Of a stretch of DNA of 64,000 nt, positions 1-10,088 are shown piece after piece. Made by a program: the position numbers and the translations under genes. Numbering within the stretch: the first letter of the stretch is position 1; every line of letters starts with the position of its first letter. Below the pieces are notes generated by a model. That model saw nothing but the letters and a program-made list of their open reading frames with translations, was not told the DNA's origin and made no database searches. Origin of the DNA: Gordonia sp. SL306 (GTDB lineage: Bacteria; Actinomycetota; Actinomycetes; Mycobacteriales; Mycobacteriaceae); the NCBI RefSeq assembly GCF_026625785.1, contig NZ_CP113063.1:806001-870000 (forward strand), written 5' to 3'.

Positions 1-1
1 T

Positions 2-103
2 TCGGTGTACCGGCAACTGGCGCATGCGCAATGGATGTCACCCTGGGTGGCGACGACCGACGGTGACGTCGAGGAGCTCGCCCGCCGTCTGTCGGCCGAA
101 TGA
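2..103 (+). CDS. C-terminal end of an unidentified protein (partial)
   Basis: An open frame enters from the left edge and ends at a TGA at 101-103, giving 33 residues that finish in ...GDVEELARRLSAE. Codon use is strongly G/C at third positions, as in the real genes here. The fragment is too short for me to assign a family. The spacing of about 80 bases to the next gene on the same strand does not prove co-transcription. It could be a chance open frame, but its position and codon bias favour a real 3' end. Confidence 0.45.
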   Translation, partial: SVYRQLAHAQWMSPWVATTDGDVEELARRLSAE

Positions 104-183
104 GGATCCGTGCCGATCACCGGGGTTTTCGCTAGCCTGAAATGACCCCGCCCGTATGGAGGACGCCGTATTAAGGACGCCGC

Positions 184-1089
184 ATGACCCACCAGCCAGC
201 GCAAGGCGGAGGGGCTCACCAAGGTCCCGACCCGGGGGCGAACCGTCCACCGTGGCCCGAGGTCGGCGCGGCTGAGCAGAACGGTTCGGCCACCGGCGAT
301 CCCCATGCACCCAGGCACGGACAGCCTCCGCCCGGTACGTTGCAACCGGGCCCGTACATGCCACCCCCGCAGCCGCCGTCAGGGATGCCCACCGGCGGCC
401 ACCCGATGCACGCGGCCGTTCCCGGTCCCCCGGCGGGAGTGCCCCTTCCACCGCCATCCGGCCCGTCCGGATATCCACAGTTCACCCCTGGCGGCTTTCC
501 GCTCGGCGGATATCCACCGGGCCCTTATGCACCCGGACCGATGCCGGGGATGCCGCTCCCACCACGACGTCGACAGCACACCGGCGCGATCATCGCGACG
601 GCCGTCGTGGGCATGCTCGTGGTGGTCGCCGCGGCCGCGTTGTTCGTCACCGCCGCAGTCCGTTCCGTCGACTCGAACGACAGCGACGTCGCCGTCAACA
701 CACCACCGACAGCGACCGACGGCCAGCCGAGAACGGGCTCGCCGGGCTCCGGCGGGACCGCCGCGAACCAGGCCGAGATCACCGCCATCCGGTCGGCGAT
801 GCAGAACTTTGTCGACGCGGTCAACTCACGCGACGTCGGACGGATTCAGGCGTCGGTGTGCAGCGTGGTCCGCCCGCAGGTCACGCGCCCCCTCGACCTC
901 ACCGGCAACGTCGTCCTCGACGAGTTGTCCGCAGTCACCGTGACCGGCGACTCCGCCGAGTCGACGGTGAGCACCCATCTCGAACTCGGTAACCAGCGGT
1001 CGACACCCAAGCAGAATGCCGAGAGCTTCACCCGCGAGAACGGCACCTGGTTCGTGTGCCCGGGCGCCGAACCCGACATCGGGACGTAG
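184..1089 (+). CDS. Proline/glycine-rich single-pass membrane protein, function unknown
   Basis: A 301-residue protein. Residues 1-130 are a low-complexity cytoplasmic tail rich in Pro, Gly and Tyr/Phe. A basic patch (PPRRRQH) then precedes one hydrophobic helix at about 138-160. The outside domain, about 195-301, begins with a helix (NQAEITAIRSAMQNFVDAVN) and contains two cysteines (in SVCSVV and FVCPG). Such C-terminal domains in mycobacterial anchored proteins usually fall in NTF2/DUF4878-like folds; I infer the resemblance and cannot test it. The ATG at 184 is preceded by AAGGA at 173-177, six bases away. An imperfect 21-bp tandem repeat and a strong hairpin follow the stop codon. Function is unknown. 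The Pro-rich tail may bind partners at the membrane. Confidence 0.8.
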   Translation: MTHQPAQGGGAHQGPDPGANRPPWPEVGAAEQNGSATGDPHAPRHGQPPPGTLQPGPYMPPPQPPSGMPTGGHPMHAAVPGPPAGVPLPPPSGPSGYPQFTPGGFPLGGYPPGPYAPGPMPGMPLPPRRRQHTGAIIATAVVGMLVVVAAAALFVTAAVRSVDSNDSDVAVNTPPTATDGQPRTGSPGSGGTAANQAEITAIRSAMQNFVDAVNSRDVGRIQASVCSVVRPQVTRPLDLTGNVVLDELSAVTVTGDSAESTVSTHLELGNQRSTPKQNAESFTRENGTWFVCPGAEPDIGT

Positions 1090-1097
1090 CCTCCTCC

Positions 1098-1197
1098 GCC
1101 GAGAGCAACCGATTTCGCGCCGACGGCAACATGTTTCGCGCCGAGGGCAACGCGTTTCGCGCCGAGGGCAACCGCAGATACGCCGACAGCACCCGGG
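1098..1197. repeat. 21-bp tandem repeat, four units plus a partial fifth
   Basis: Units start at 1098, 1119, 1140 and 1161, with a fifth partial unit from 1182. The consensus is roughly GCCGAGGGCAACNNGTTTCGC, in which GCCGA(C/G)(A/G)GCAAC is the conserved part. The array lies between two converging genes, and its last unit forms the left arm of the hairpin at 1183-1224. A related array lies at about 22295-22437, again between converging genes. Confidence 0.85.
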
Positions 1198-1224
1198 TTC
1201 CGAAGGGAACCTGGGTGCTGTCGG
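1183..1224. terminator. Bidirectional hairpin terminator between convergent genes
   Basis: The arms 1183-1201 (CCGACAGCACCCGGGTTCC) and 1206-1224 pair over 19 bp with one G-T mismatch around a 4-base GAAG loop. The hairpin sits between the 3' ends of the Pro-rich membrane protein gene and ahcY and could serve both. There is no long T run, which is usual for actinobacterial terminators. Confidence 0.8.
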
Positions 1225-1236
1225 GTGTGTGTGCTG

Positions 1237-2703
<1,467 letters not shown>

Positions 2704-2729
2704 GTGATCCCCTTGTCGTTCGCTGTCGG

Positions 2730-2747
2730 GCACTGCTCGTGCAGTGC
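2730..2747 (-). promoter_or_regulatory. Stem-loop in the ahcY 5' region
   Basis: GCACTGC (2730-2736) and GCAGTGC (2741-2747) form a perfect 7-bp stem with a TCGT loop, 27 bases upstream of the ahcY start. It could be an operator or a leader hairpin. It does not match the SAH riboswitch core as I know it. Confidence 0.4.
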
Positions 2748-2836
2748 GGAAGGCGTTCGACTCAGGCTATCGGACCCGGTCCGGCGGGCTGCCACCCTAC
2801 CGCCGTGACCGGTCGGACGAGGAGTGTCGGGGGTCG

Positions 2837-4348
2837 CTATCGCCCTTCTTCCGATCCCACCGGATCGGCGATCTCACCGCGCTCCCGTTTGCCGACCATC
2901 GAATGGCGCTGGCCGTAGAGGAAGTAGACGGCCACACCGATCACCATCCAGACGACGAACCGGATCCAGGTGAGGGCCGAGAGGTTCAGCATCAGCCACA
3001 GACACGCGAGGATCGCCAGTACGGGGATCACCGGACCGCCCGGCACGGTGAAGCCCCGGTCGAGGTCTGGCCGGGTCCGGCGCAGCACCATCACGCCGCC
3101 GGCCACCACGATGAAGGCGAACAGAGTACCGACGTTCACCATCTCCTCGAGCTTGTCGATCGGGAAGAACCCAGCGACTACGGCGACCACGACACCGATG
3201 AGGATCGTCAGGCGGGCGGGTGTCCCGAACCGAGGATGGGTCTTGGACATCGCACGCGGCAGCAGGCCGTCGCGGCACATCGCGAACAGAATGCGCGACT
3301 GACCGAGCATCAGCACCATCACGACCGTCGTCAGGCCCGCGAGCGCTCCGATGGCGATGACCTTCTCCGCCCAGGTCACCCCGTTCAGCGCAAAGGCGTC
3401 CGCAAGATTCGCCGCGTCACCGTCCTCGGTGGTGGCGAGCTGCTTGTAGCTGACCATGCCGGTCACCACGATCGTGACGAGAACGTAGAGCACCGTCACG
3501 ATGGCCAGCGAGCCGAGGATGCCGCGCGGGACATCCTTTCTCGGGTTCTTGGTCTCCTCCGCGGTGGTCGCGACGACGTCGAAACCGATGAATGCGAAGA
3601 ACACGATCGACGCGGCGGCCAGCACGCCGTACCAGCCGTAGGAACTGTCGCCGCCACCGGTGAGGAGCGAGAACAGGGTGGAGTCCACGGACTTCTCGGT
3701 GCCGGCGCCGTGCTCTGCCGGGGGCACGAACGGCGTGTAGTTGTCGGCCTTGACGTAGAAGAAGCCCACGATGATCACCATCAGGACGACGGCTACCTTG
3801 ATCGCGGTGATGATCGCCGACACCTGCGACGACAACCGGGTCCCGAGGACCAACAACGTCGTCACGATGGCGATGATGGCCATCGCGCCCCAGTCGACGT
3901 CGTGTCCCCCGATGTCGACGGTGCCGCCGGCGAACCCGAACACGCTGCCGAGGTAGCTGGACCACCCCTTGGCCACCACCGCGGCGCCGACCGCGAATTC
4001 GAGGATGAGATCCCACCCGAGGATCCACGCCAAGAACTCGCCGAACGTCGCGTAGCCGAAGGTGTAGGCCGAACCGGCGACCGGGACCGTCGAGGCGAAC
4101 TCGGCGTAGCAGAGCGCGGCGAGCGCGCAGGCGATCGCCGCCATCACGAACGACACCGAGATGGCCGGACCGGCTTTGTCGCCGGCGATCGAGGCGGTGA
4201 TGGTGAAGATGCCTGCACCAATCACCACCGACACACCGAAGACGACCAGGTTCCAGGCGGAGAGATCCTTCCGGAGCCTGTGCTCCGGTTCATCCGTGTC
4301 GGCCATCGACTGCTCGATGGACTTCCTGCGGGTGAGCGGATTGGCCAT
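2837..4348 (-). CDS. APC-family amino-acid permease (cationic amino-acid type)
   Basis: A 503-residue inner-membrane transporter with about 12 hydrophobic segments. The hallmark first helix reads VFGVSVVIGAGIF (about residue 39), the unwound substrate-binding motif of the APC fold. GFDVVATTAEETKNPRKDVP near 250 is typical of the CAT/YfnA branch. Proton-coupled uptake of an amino acid is the likely role. Cationic or branched-chain substrates are plausible, but specificity cannot be read. It is monocistronic in appearance, with 133 bases to ahcY and 156 bases to the CDF gene behind it, all on the minus strand. Confidence 0.88.
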   Translation of the reverse strand: MANPLTRRKSIEQSMADTDEPEHRLRKDLSAWNLVVFGVSVVIGAGIFTITASIAGDKAGPAISVSFVMAAIACALAALCYAEFASTVPVAGSAYTFGYATFGEFLAWILGWDLILEFAVGAAVVAKGWSSYLGSVFGFAGGTVDIGGHDVDWGAMAIIAIVTTLLVLGTRLSSQVSAIITAIKVAVVLMVIIVGFFYVKADNYTPFVPPAEHGAGTEKSVDSTLFSLLTGGGDSSYGWYGVLAAASIVFFAFIGFDVVATTAEETKNPRKDVPRGILGSLAIVTVLYVLVTIVVTGMVSYKQLATTEDGDAANLADAFALNGVTWAEKVIAIGALAGLTTVVMVLMLGQSRILFAMCRDGLLPRAMSKTHPRFGTPARLTILIGVVVAVVAGFFPIDKLEEMVNVGTLFAFIVVAGGVMVLRRTRPDLDRGFTVPGGPVIPVLAILACLWLMLNLSALTWIRFVVWMVIGVAVYFLYGQRHSMVGKRERGEIADPVGSEEGR

Positions 4349-4504
4349 CCGATGGACCTCCCGTTACCCGAGCCGGGACAGGGTCGCTGCCCGACTCGAT
4401 CGTCGCGAACGTCTGGTGAAGCGATTGCCTACGCTAGCCCACAGTCATGGGACGCGCGGCACGAATGCCGGTTCGCGTGTCACGTGCGGGGGTGGCCGTA
4501 GTTC

Positions 4505-5428
4505 TCAGTTTCCGGCGCCGCGGTCGATGTCAGGTTCGAGATAGATGACCCGCGCCTGCGGCACCGCCGAACGCACCCGGACCTCCGCCGCATCGATCGT
4601 GTGCGCGACCGTGACGGCGTCGGCGCCCGCCGGAATGGCGATCTTCGCGGCGACGAGAAGTTCCTCGGGCCCGAGGTATTGGGTCTTCATGTGGATGACT
4701 CGGTCGACGCCGTCGGCGGCCAGTGCCGTCAGCAATGCCTGTTCCTCGTCCTCGGTCGCCCCTTCGCCGATCAGCAGGCTTTTCATCTCCACGATCAGGA
4801 TGATGGCGATGACACCGAGGAGAACACCGATGCCCAGGGTGCCGACGCCGTCCCACACCGCGTCTCCGGTCAGCATCGTGAGTCCGACACCGGCTAGCGC
4901 GAGCACCAGGCCGATCAGTGCGCCGGAGTCTTCGAGCAGCACCACCGGCAACTCGGGAGAACGTGAATTCCGAATGAAGCGCCACCAGCTCGCCTTGCCC
5001 TTCAACGGCTTTGATTCACGGTAGGCGGTGGTGAAACTGTATCCCTCGAGGCAGATCGCCAACAGCAGGATGATGACCGCCACGAGTGGCGATTCGAGGT
5101 CGTGGTCGTGGGCGTGCTGGATCTTGTGGATGCCCTCGTAGATCGCGAACAGCGACCCCAGGCTGAACAACACCAGGGCGACGACGAAGGAGTAGAAGTA
5201 GCGGCTGCGCCCATACCCGAAGGGGTGCAGCCGGTCTGCCTTCTTCGCGGCGCGCTGCTGGCCCAGCAGGAGGAGCCCCTGGTTCGACGTGTCCGCGACC
5301 GAGTGCACCGCCTCCGCGAGCATCGACGACGACCCGGTGATCAGGAATCCGACGAACTTCGCCAAGGCGATACCGGCATTGGCCAGCAGCGCGGCGATGA
5401 TCGCCCGCTTGGAGCCCTCGACTGACAC
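4505..5428 (-). CDS. Cation diffusion facilitator family metal transporter
   Basis: A 307-residue membrane protein with a six-helix CDF core and a C-terminal cytoplasmic domain. The helix-2 metal site appears as HSVAD (about residue 42). The helix-5 partner is EDSGA (about 165) rather than the common HxxxD, which is the pattern of the SLC30A9-like branch. Histidines (HAHDHD, near 105) lie in the loop before helix 4. Proton-driven export of Zn2+, Mn2+ or a similar ion is the family role; the ion is not determinable here. The helix-5 motif makes a classical Zn exporter less certain. Confidence 0.87.
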   Translation of the reverse strand: MSVEGSKRAIIAALLANAGIALAKFVGFLITGSSSMLAEAVHSVADTSNQGLLLLGQQRAAKKADRLHPFGYGRSRYFYSFVVALVLFSLGSLFAIYEGIHKIQHAHDHDLESPLVAVIILLLAICLEGYSFTTAYRESKPLKGKASWWRFIRNSRSPELPVVLLEDSGALIGLVLALAGVGLTMLTGDAVWDGVGTLGIGVLLGVIAIILIVEMKSLLIGEGATEDEEQALLTALAADGVDRVIHMKTQYLGPEELLVAAKIAIPAGADAVTVAHTIDAAEVRVRSAVPQARVIYLEPDIDRGAGN

Positions 5429-5556
5429 GTTGTTCTCCTTGGTCCGCGCGGCCGACCACCCAACTGTCGACGCTCAGACGGCCCGGACGGACTCTACCGA
5501 CTTGTCGGGCTCGGCGAGAACTGAACCCAGCGAGAAATGAACCCTTCGAGAATGAC

Positions 5557-5587
5557 CAAGGGGCCACCGAGCGCCGGTGGCCCCTTG
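5557..5587 (-). terminator. Strong hairpin terminator at the end of the ESX cassette
   Basis: The arms 5557-5568 (CAAGGGGCCACC) and 5576-5587 are perfectly complementary over 12 bp with a 7-base loop. The hairpin lies 16 bases after the stop of the last WXG100 gene. On the minus strand it is followed by a pyrimidine-rich stretch. It fits as the 3' end of the transcript that starts near 11.2 kb. Confidence 0.85.
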
Positions 5588-5602
5588 TACGTGATCCGCC
5601 GG

Positions 5603-5905
5603 TCAGAAGGTGCCCTTGAAGGTGTTGCCGATCGACCTGTCGGTCTCGCCCATGCGCTCCGAGGCGTTCTGCACACCTCGGCCCAGTCCGCTGAGCTGCT
5701 CGCGCGCCTGACCGAACAGGGTGTCCCACCGGGCCTGGGCGTCCTGGTAGTGAGCGGCGGCGTCGGGTGATGTCCAGTTGCCCTGCAGCTGGTGGACCTG
5801 TCGCTTGAGCTGGCCGGCGAGCTGCTCGAGGGCATTGAACTGCTGGTGGATGTTGCCCGACAGATCACCGAGATTGCCGTGGTCGTAACTGATCGCGCCT
5901 GTCAT
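5603..5905 (-). CDS. WXG100-family ESX substrate (EsxA/EsxB-like), second of the pair
   Basis: A 100-residue helical-hairpin protein of the type VII secretion substrate family. The turn carries NWTSPDAAAHY (Trp about 44), where Ser replaces the usual Gly of W-x-G. The flanks are amphipathic helices without cysteine or signal peptide, as in EsxA and EsxB. These proteins are exported as an antiparallel heterodimer with a partner encoded next door, here the 110-residue protein 54 bases upstream. It is the last gene before the terminator. Assignment to EsxA rather than EsxB is not possible from sequence alone. Confidence 0.85.
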   Translation of the reverse strand: MTGAISYDHGNLGDLSGNIHQQFNALEQLAGQLKRQVHQLQGNWTSPDAAAHYQDAQARWDTLFGQAREQLSGLGRGVQNASERMGETDRSIGNTFKGTF

Positions 5906-5959
5906 GATGTCTCCTTGAGAATGGTTTGGATGGGTGGCCGACGGTGTGCGCTGCCCGGA

Positions 5960-6292
5960 TCAGATCCGCAGGCCACCGTCGATGCTCGCGGTGATCGCCT
6001 GTCCCACACTGTGATCGAGATCCTCGTAGCCGCTGAAGCCGCTGGTCAGATTGTTCTCGATCTCCTGGAGGATGGCCTGCAGTTTGGTCGCCGATCCCTG
6101 CCAGTCACTGCTGGTGTTGCCGAATGCGACCTGCGCGGTGCCCTTCCATCCGACCTGGCCGTTCTCGGTGTGGCCCTGGATCGATCGCAGGATTCCCTGC
6201 ATCTCGTTCACGATCTGGCTGATCGCCTTCGCGGATGCGTGCGCGTCGCCGAGATCGACTTTGACCACACCGTGGCCGCCTGCTTCGGTCAT
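5960..6292 (-). CDS. WXG100-family ESX substrate, first of the pair
   Basis: A 110-residue helical protein with two Trp-x-Gly motifs, GWKG (about 49) and DWQG (about 64); the first or second forms the helical turn of the WXG100 fold. It should form the secreted heterodimer with the next gene product. No classical YxxxD/E export tail is obvious; the tail reads AITASIDGGLRI. It follows the EspG-like gene by 124 bases in the same direction and belongs to the same cassette. Function outside the cell is unknown. Confidence 0.85.
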   Translation of the reverse strand: MTEAGGHGVVKVDLGDAHASAKAISQIVNEMQGILRSIQGHTENGQVGWKGTAQVAFGNTSSDWQGSATKLQAILQEIENNLTSGFSGYEDLDHSVGQAITASIDGGLRI

Positions 6293-6416
6293 GTTGTGTC
6301 TCCTTCTGTGTTACGGCACCGCACGGCGATGCCCCGTTGGTATCCGAATAGAGCGGCCCGCTCGCGGTGCTCCCGGCGCCGGTGACACAGATACCCTGAC
6401 AATTCCCCCGCCCGGT

Positions 6417-7238
6417 TCATGGCATCCACCGTCCCTCGGGCAAGGTCTCGATCAGCAGGCCGACGGCCTGACCGATGCGATGCCCACTGCCCGGGGAGAG
6501 GGTGGTCCACACCCGCCCGTCCGGAGACTTGCTGGGACTGGCGACGATCCGACCCCGATCGGTGTCGAAAATCGCCAGTGCACCAGAAGATTGAGCGCCG
6601 GCACCCCCGGACCAGGAGACCGCGACGATCTCCGATCGGGCGTGACAGCTCATGAGCGCCGATGCCATCGCAATGGCATCGGAACTCGGAGCGCCGAGCG
6701 CGTGCAGCGCGTCGGCGGTGTCATTCGAGTTCCGACAGTCGACGAGGCGCGCCGCCAGTTCGTCTGCGGGAGCGCTGAATCCGGCGATGCCGACGCCGTC
6801 CGCCTCGCCGAACTCCCGAGCCACGACGGCCCCCAGCTCGGATTCGTGGGACACCGCCAGCTGCCTGAGCTCGATGCGTGATCCCTCACGACGAGCGAGT
6901 ACATGGTCGTGCCCGTTGCGCGCCACGCACATCCGCCGAATCCCGTCGGCCTGCCCCGGCCTGCCCGTCATGGTCCGGATCTCGAGCTGACGCTCGGGCG
7001 CCGACAGCGCTCGCAGTGCGGCGGCGAGCCAACCCGTCGGTTCACCGCCGTCGAGGAGCCCGAGTTCACCTATCGTCCGGTCGGCACCCACGGTGGCGGC
7101 CGCATGATCGTCGGAATCCGAGTGGGCAGCCCACAGGTCCAAGATGACGGGCCAGGTCTGTACACCCGCACGTTCGCCGAGTCGCCTGAGGACGTCCACG
7201 TCGAGCGCGACCCGCTCCTGGGATGTCACACCGTGCAT
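6417..7238 (-). CDS. EspG-family ESX secretion chaperone
   Basis: A 273-residue protein with the EspG pattern: a short N-terminal VALDVDVLRRLGERAG segment, a repeated mixed alpha/beta middle (RRMCVARNGHDHVLARREG; GAGAQSSGALAIFDTDRGRI) and the end LLIETLPEGRW. EspG proteins bind the helical tip of a cognate PPE protein in the cytosol, keep PE/PPE pairs soluble and pass them to the ESX membrane complex. The PPE gene ends one base upstream (7240 against 7238), so the two are almost certainly co-translated. The pairing of chaperone and substrate supports the call. Confidence 0.85.
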   Translation of the reverse strand: MHGVTSQERVALDVDVLRRLGERAGVQTWPVILDLWAAHSDSDDHAAATVGADRTIGELGLLDGGEPTGWLAAALRALSAPERQLEIRTMTGRPGQADGIRRMCVARNGHDHVLARREGSRIELRQLAVSHESELGAVVAREFGEADGVGIAGFSAPADELAARLVDCRNSNDTADALHALGAPSSDAIAMASALMSCHARSEIVAVSWSGGAGAQSSGALAIFDTDRGRIVASPSKSPDGRVWTTLSPGSGHRIGQAVGLLIETLPEGRWMP

Positions 7239-7239
7239 G

Positions 7240-8283
7240 TCAGCCTCCCCGATGCTGGTCGAGGGAGAGGGTCTCGGTGAGATATCGCGGGTCGAGTGGT
7301 CTCAGTCCGGTATCCGAGACATGGTGCGCAACAGGTTGTTCGGCGACCGCGAGCTCTGCCCATGTGGACGACGACCGCTCGTCGGCCGCCGACGCCGACG
7401 GACCATGCGTCTCGTCGGTCTGCTCCGGGCCCATCCGGCCGCGCGCGACGGCACGTTCCGTCGCGGCCGGTGCCGTGTGCGGGGCCATCGGCCCCATCGG
7501 GGTGTTCGACGCCGGCGCCGCGGACGGTGAGTTCGTCGCCGGAACGGGCGTGCCAGCACCGGCTCCACCGGCGAGGATCGTCGGCGCATAGCCGGTCTTC
7601 TCCGGCGGCGGCGGCGCGACGCCGCCCATCGGTATGCCGCCCATCGAGACAGGCGCCGACACCGTCGGTGGCGCCGGGTGAGCGGCCGCTCGCGCCGCCG
7701 CCTGCCGCGCGGCGCGCTCAGCCCCCAGCGGACCCGCGGACACGAGATCAGGAGCAGGCCGGGAGTCGGTCCACGGGCGCGCCACAGATTCGGTGGCGGC
7801 CTCGTAGGTCTCCATCACGCGCGCGGCCCGCAATTTCTGGTCGTGCAGCGCACGCTCGGCGTGTGCAGCAGCACCCAGGAGGGCCGGTGCGAGCGCACTG
7901 ACGACCGTGGCCGCGTGCATCGCCTTCTCGGCGACGTCGACCTCGACGATGTTCGGCATGGTCAGGCGGGCCACCGTCACTGCCGCCGCCTGACCTTCCG
8001 CACGCCCGGCATTCCGACCGGCCGCGGCGGCCGTCTCGGCGAACCAGGGTGCGAGTCGCGTCAGCTTCTCGAATGCCGCACTGGTGTGCGGTGATCGCCA
8101 GTTCAGCCCGAGCGCGGCCAGGATCGAGCCGTACTCCGTGGCCGCGGACGCCAACTCGGCGGACACCGTGGCCCAGGCGAGGCCGGCATCCGTCAGGGGC
8201 CCGGGGCCGGGGCCGTCGCCGAGGTCGAAGGCGAGCTTCTCGGTGGGACGTGCGTCCCAGATGACTCCGGTGAAGCCGGTCAA
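7240..8283 (-). CDS. PPE-family ESX substrate
   Basis: A 347-residue protein. The N-terminal 180 or so residues are the all-helical PPE domain. The family PPE signature is reduced to IWDARPTEK at about 9-17, followed by LTDAGLAWATVSAELASAA and NWRSPHTSAAFEKL (about 62 on), the W-x-S-P helix pair typical of these proteins. The rest is an Ala/Pro/Gly-rich disordered tail. PPE proteins are exported as four-helix heterodimers with a PE protein, and the PE gene is just upstream. EspG follows directly. The divergent PPE motif is common outside Mycobacterium. Confidence 0.83.
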   Translation of the reverse strand: MTGFTGVIWDARPTEKLAFDLGDGPGPGPLTDAGLAWATVSAELASAATEYGSILAALGLNWRSPHTSAAFEKLTRLAPWFAETAAAAGRNAGRAEGQAAAVTVARLTMPNIVEVDVAEKAMHAATVVSALAPALLGAAAHAERALHDQKLRAARVMETYEAATESVARPWTDSRPAPDLVSAGPLGAERAARQAAARAAAHPAPPTVSAPVSMGGIPMGGVAPPPPEKTGYAPTILAGGAGAGTPVPATNSPSAAPASNTPMGPMAPHTAPAATERAVARGRMGPEQTDETHGPSASAADERSSSTWAELAVAEQPVAHHVSDTGLRPLDPRYLTETLSLDQHRGG

Positions 8284-8341
8284 CTCACTCTCCTCTCGTC
8301 GATCGGCGGATCGGATGGCCAGATCTGCATCGGCCCTGGCG

Positions 8342-8668
8342 TCAGGCGTTCGCGCTCCGGATCGCGGATGCGGCGTCGTCGTCGCCCGCCCGGTACCCGG
8401 TCGCCTGAGCGCGCAGCACCGCAGCGATCTTGCGGAGTTCCTCGACCCCGCGGGCGGAGTCCGTGGCGAAGGTCTCGGCCACCGCGTTGAAGCTCCTGGC
8501 CGAGGTCTCGGACACCTCGTCCCGGCCGGCGGCGTGCACGGTCAGCGCAGGCGCGGACGCTCCCAGTGACTGCTCGAGCCGGTCGGCGAGCCCGTCGAGA
8601 CGCCCGGCCGCCGAGATGAGTTCTGCCGGGTCCACATCGAGCTGCGCGTCAGTCATCTCGCCGGTCAT
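8342..8668 (-). CDS. PE-family-like ESX substrate with YxxxD export signal
   Basis: A 108-residue two-helix protein. The segment LDVDPAELISAAGRLDGLADRLEQ forms helix 1 and GRDEVSETSARSFNAV begins helix 2, in the manner of PE proteins (AAxDEVS). YRAGD near residue 92 matches the YxxxD/E type VII export signal just after the second helix. It lies 58 bases upstream of the PPE gene, the standard PE-PPE order. It could also be grouped with the broad WXG100 superfamily, but the DEVS motif and the neighbour favour PE. Confidence 0.82.
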   Translation of the reverse strand: MTGEMTDAQLDVDPAELISAAGRLDGLADRLEQSLGASAPALTVHAAGRDEVSETSARSFNAVAETFATDSARGVEELRKIAAVLRAQATGYRAGDDDAASAIRSANA

Positions 8669-8723
8669 GTCTCCTCGTTCCGGTCGGTGTGCTGGTCAAT
8701 GGTCGGGTTGTGGTGCCCGGGAC

Positions 8724-10088
8724 TCACGTCCCGGTGGTCGGACCGCCCGGCGGCGGTCCGAGCCGGAGCTCGATGTCGGGCGACGGCGGGCTCTCCGGCT
8801 CCTCCTCGTGCCCGAGGACGGCGGGAACCACGTCGGGTACCTCGCCGACCACCTGTTGTCCGTTGTCCTCGGTCACCAGGTAGTCGGGCACCTGGTGTTG
8901 TTCATTGGACGCACCGGCGCCGCGAGCGGTTCCCGCCGCCCCCATCGGCGCCATGGACGCAGGCATCGCGTTGGTCGATGTCACGGTCCCGCGGGTGGCC
9001 TGCTGCGGGCTGTAGCCGGCCGGTTCGGTCATCCCGAGGCCGGGGCTGGTGAACGGACGCGGCGCCAGAGGTGCCGCTGCGGCACCGACAGCGCCGATTC
9101 CGCCACCGCCGCCTGCATGCCCCTCGCCACCGCCGCCACCGGCGCCCCCACCGCCGGGACCGCCGCCCTTGCCCGCGGCCGGCTCCCCCTTCGCGGACGT
9201 GAGCGGGTCGACCTTGGCGCTCGACAACATGCTGCTCACCGGTGACGCGATCATCGACGGCAGCTCGGACGCCGACGACACGGCCGGGGATGCGCCGTCG
9301 AGGACCGCGCTGGCGACTGCGAACGGCGACTGCGCCGAGCTCGCGGGTGCGGGTGCGTTGGTGATCGGCACCGGTGCGCCGTTCGTCGTCATCTTCGCGG
9401 TGGGTCCCAACAGCTGCGCACGGGTGAGGGCGACTTGCGCAGTCGCCTCGGCGAGCCCCTCGGTGGCGAATCCGACCGCTGCCCCCTGCCCGAACGGCGT
9501 CATGATCAGCGGAATGGTCGCGGAGATCTTGCCGATCGTCGCCGCGATGATCGCCTGCACCGCAGCGAGACCCGCCCCGACGATCCCCGCCGCGGCCTGG
9601 ATGTCGAACGACATCCCGGTGCCCTGCGTCGTCACGTTTGCGGTGTCACCGGTCGCGATCGCCGATTTGCCGACGGCTGCGGTCGACGCGGTCCCGGTCC
9701 AGAGTTTGTCGAGCGCCTTGACCGCCCCGGAAGTCATGGACATCGTCGTCTCGAGCACTTTCGACAGGCTCTGGAAGATCGCCGACGGATCGAAATCCCC
9801 GGCCCCGAGGTCGCCGGTGCCGAATCCGCCGAGCAGATCGGTCAACGGTTTGATGAGGATGTCGAGGTTGATCGGCGGCAACGACGGCAGTCCCGGGAGC
9901 GGAGCCGACGGTGGCGGCATCGCCGGCAACGTGGGCAGGCCGTGACCGGCCAGGACGTCGGCGACCGACTTGTCCAGGATCGGCCCCAGCGGCGACGCGT
10001 TGATCATCTCCTGCACCGTCATGTGCGACATGGCAGGTACGTCGGGAATCCCGGCCGGCAACGGGCCGGGAAATGGCGTGCCCGTCAC
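8724..10088 (-). CDS. EspA/EspE-like ESX-associated large substrate (inferred)
   Basis: A 454-residue protein with a Pro-rich start and a helical region holding a Trp-x-Gly motif (KLWTGTASTAA, about 137). It continues with long small-residue hydrophobic helices (about 165-225), a Ser/Ala-rich middle, a poly-Gly tract (about 305-335) and an acidic end reading YLVTEDNGQQVVGEVPDVV. This architecture recalls the mycobacterial EspA/EspE effectors, which are exported through ESX-1. Its start codon overlaps the stop of the EspC-like gene by four bases, echoing the espA-espC operon but with the order reversed. The call rests on architecture and context, not on close identity. Confidence 0.6.
   Translation of the reverse strand: MTGTPFPGPLPAGIPDVPAMSHMTVQEMINASPLGPILDKSVADVLAGHGLPTLPAMPPPSAPLPGLPSLPPINLDILIKPLTDLLGGFGTGDLGAGDFDPSAIFQSLSKVLETTMSMTSGAVKALDKLWTGTASTAAVGKSAIATGDTANVTTQGTGMSFDIQAAAGIVGAGLAAVQAIIAATIGKISATIPLIMTPFGQGAAVGFATEGLAEATAQVALTRAQLLGPTAKMTTNGAPVPITNAPAPASSAQSPFAVASAVLDGASPAVSSASELPSMIASPVSSMLSSAKVDPLTSAKGEPAAGKGGGPGGGGAGGGGGEGHAGGGGGIGAVGAAAAPLAPRPFTSPGLGMTEPAGYSPQQATRGTVTSTNAMPASMAPMGAAGTARGAGASNEQHQVPDYLVTEDNGQQVVGEVPDVVPAVLGHEEEPESPPSPDIELRLGPPPGGPTTGT

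Noticed and set aside
1098..1197. 21-bp tandem repeat as a CRISPR array
   Set aside because: The units are contiguous without spacers, vary between copies, and no cas gene is nearby.
2704..2836. Possible SAH riboswitch upstream of ahcY
   Set aside because: I looked for the conserved core of the SAH aptamer in the 133-base leader and did not find it. Only a 7-bp stem-loop is present.
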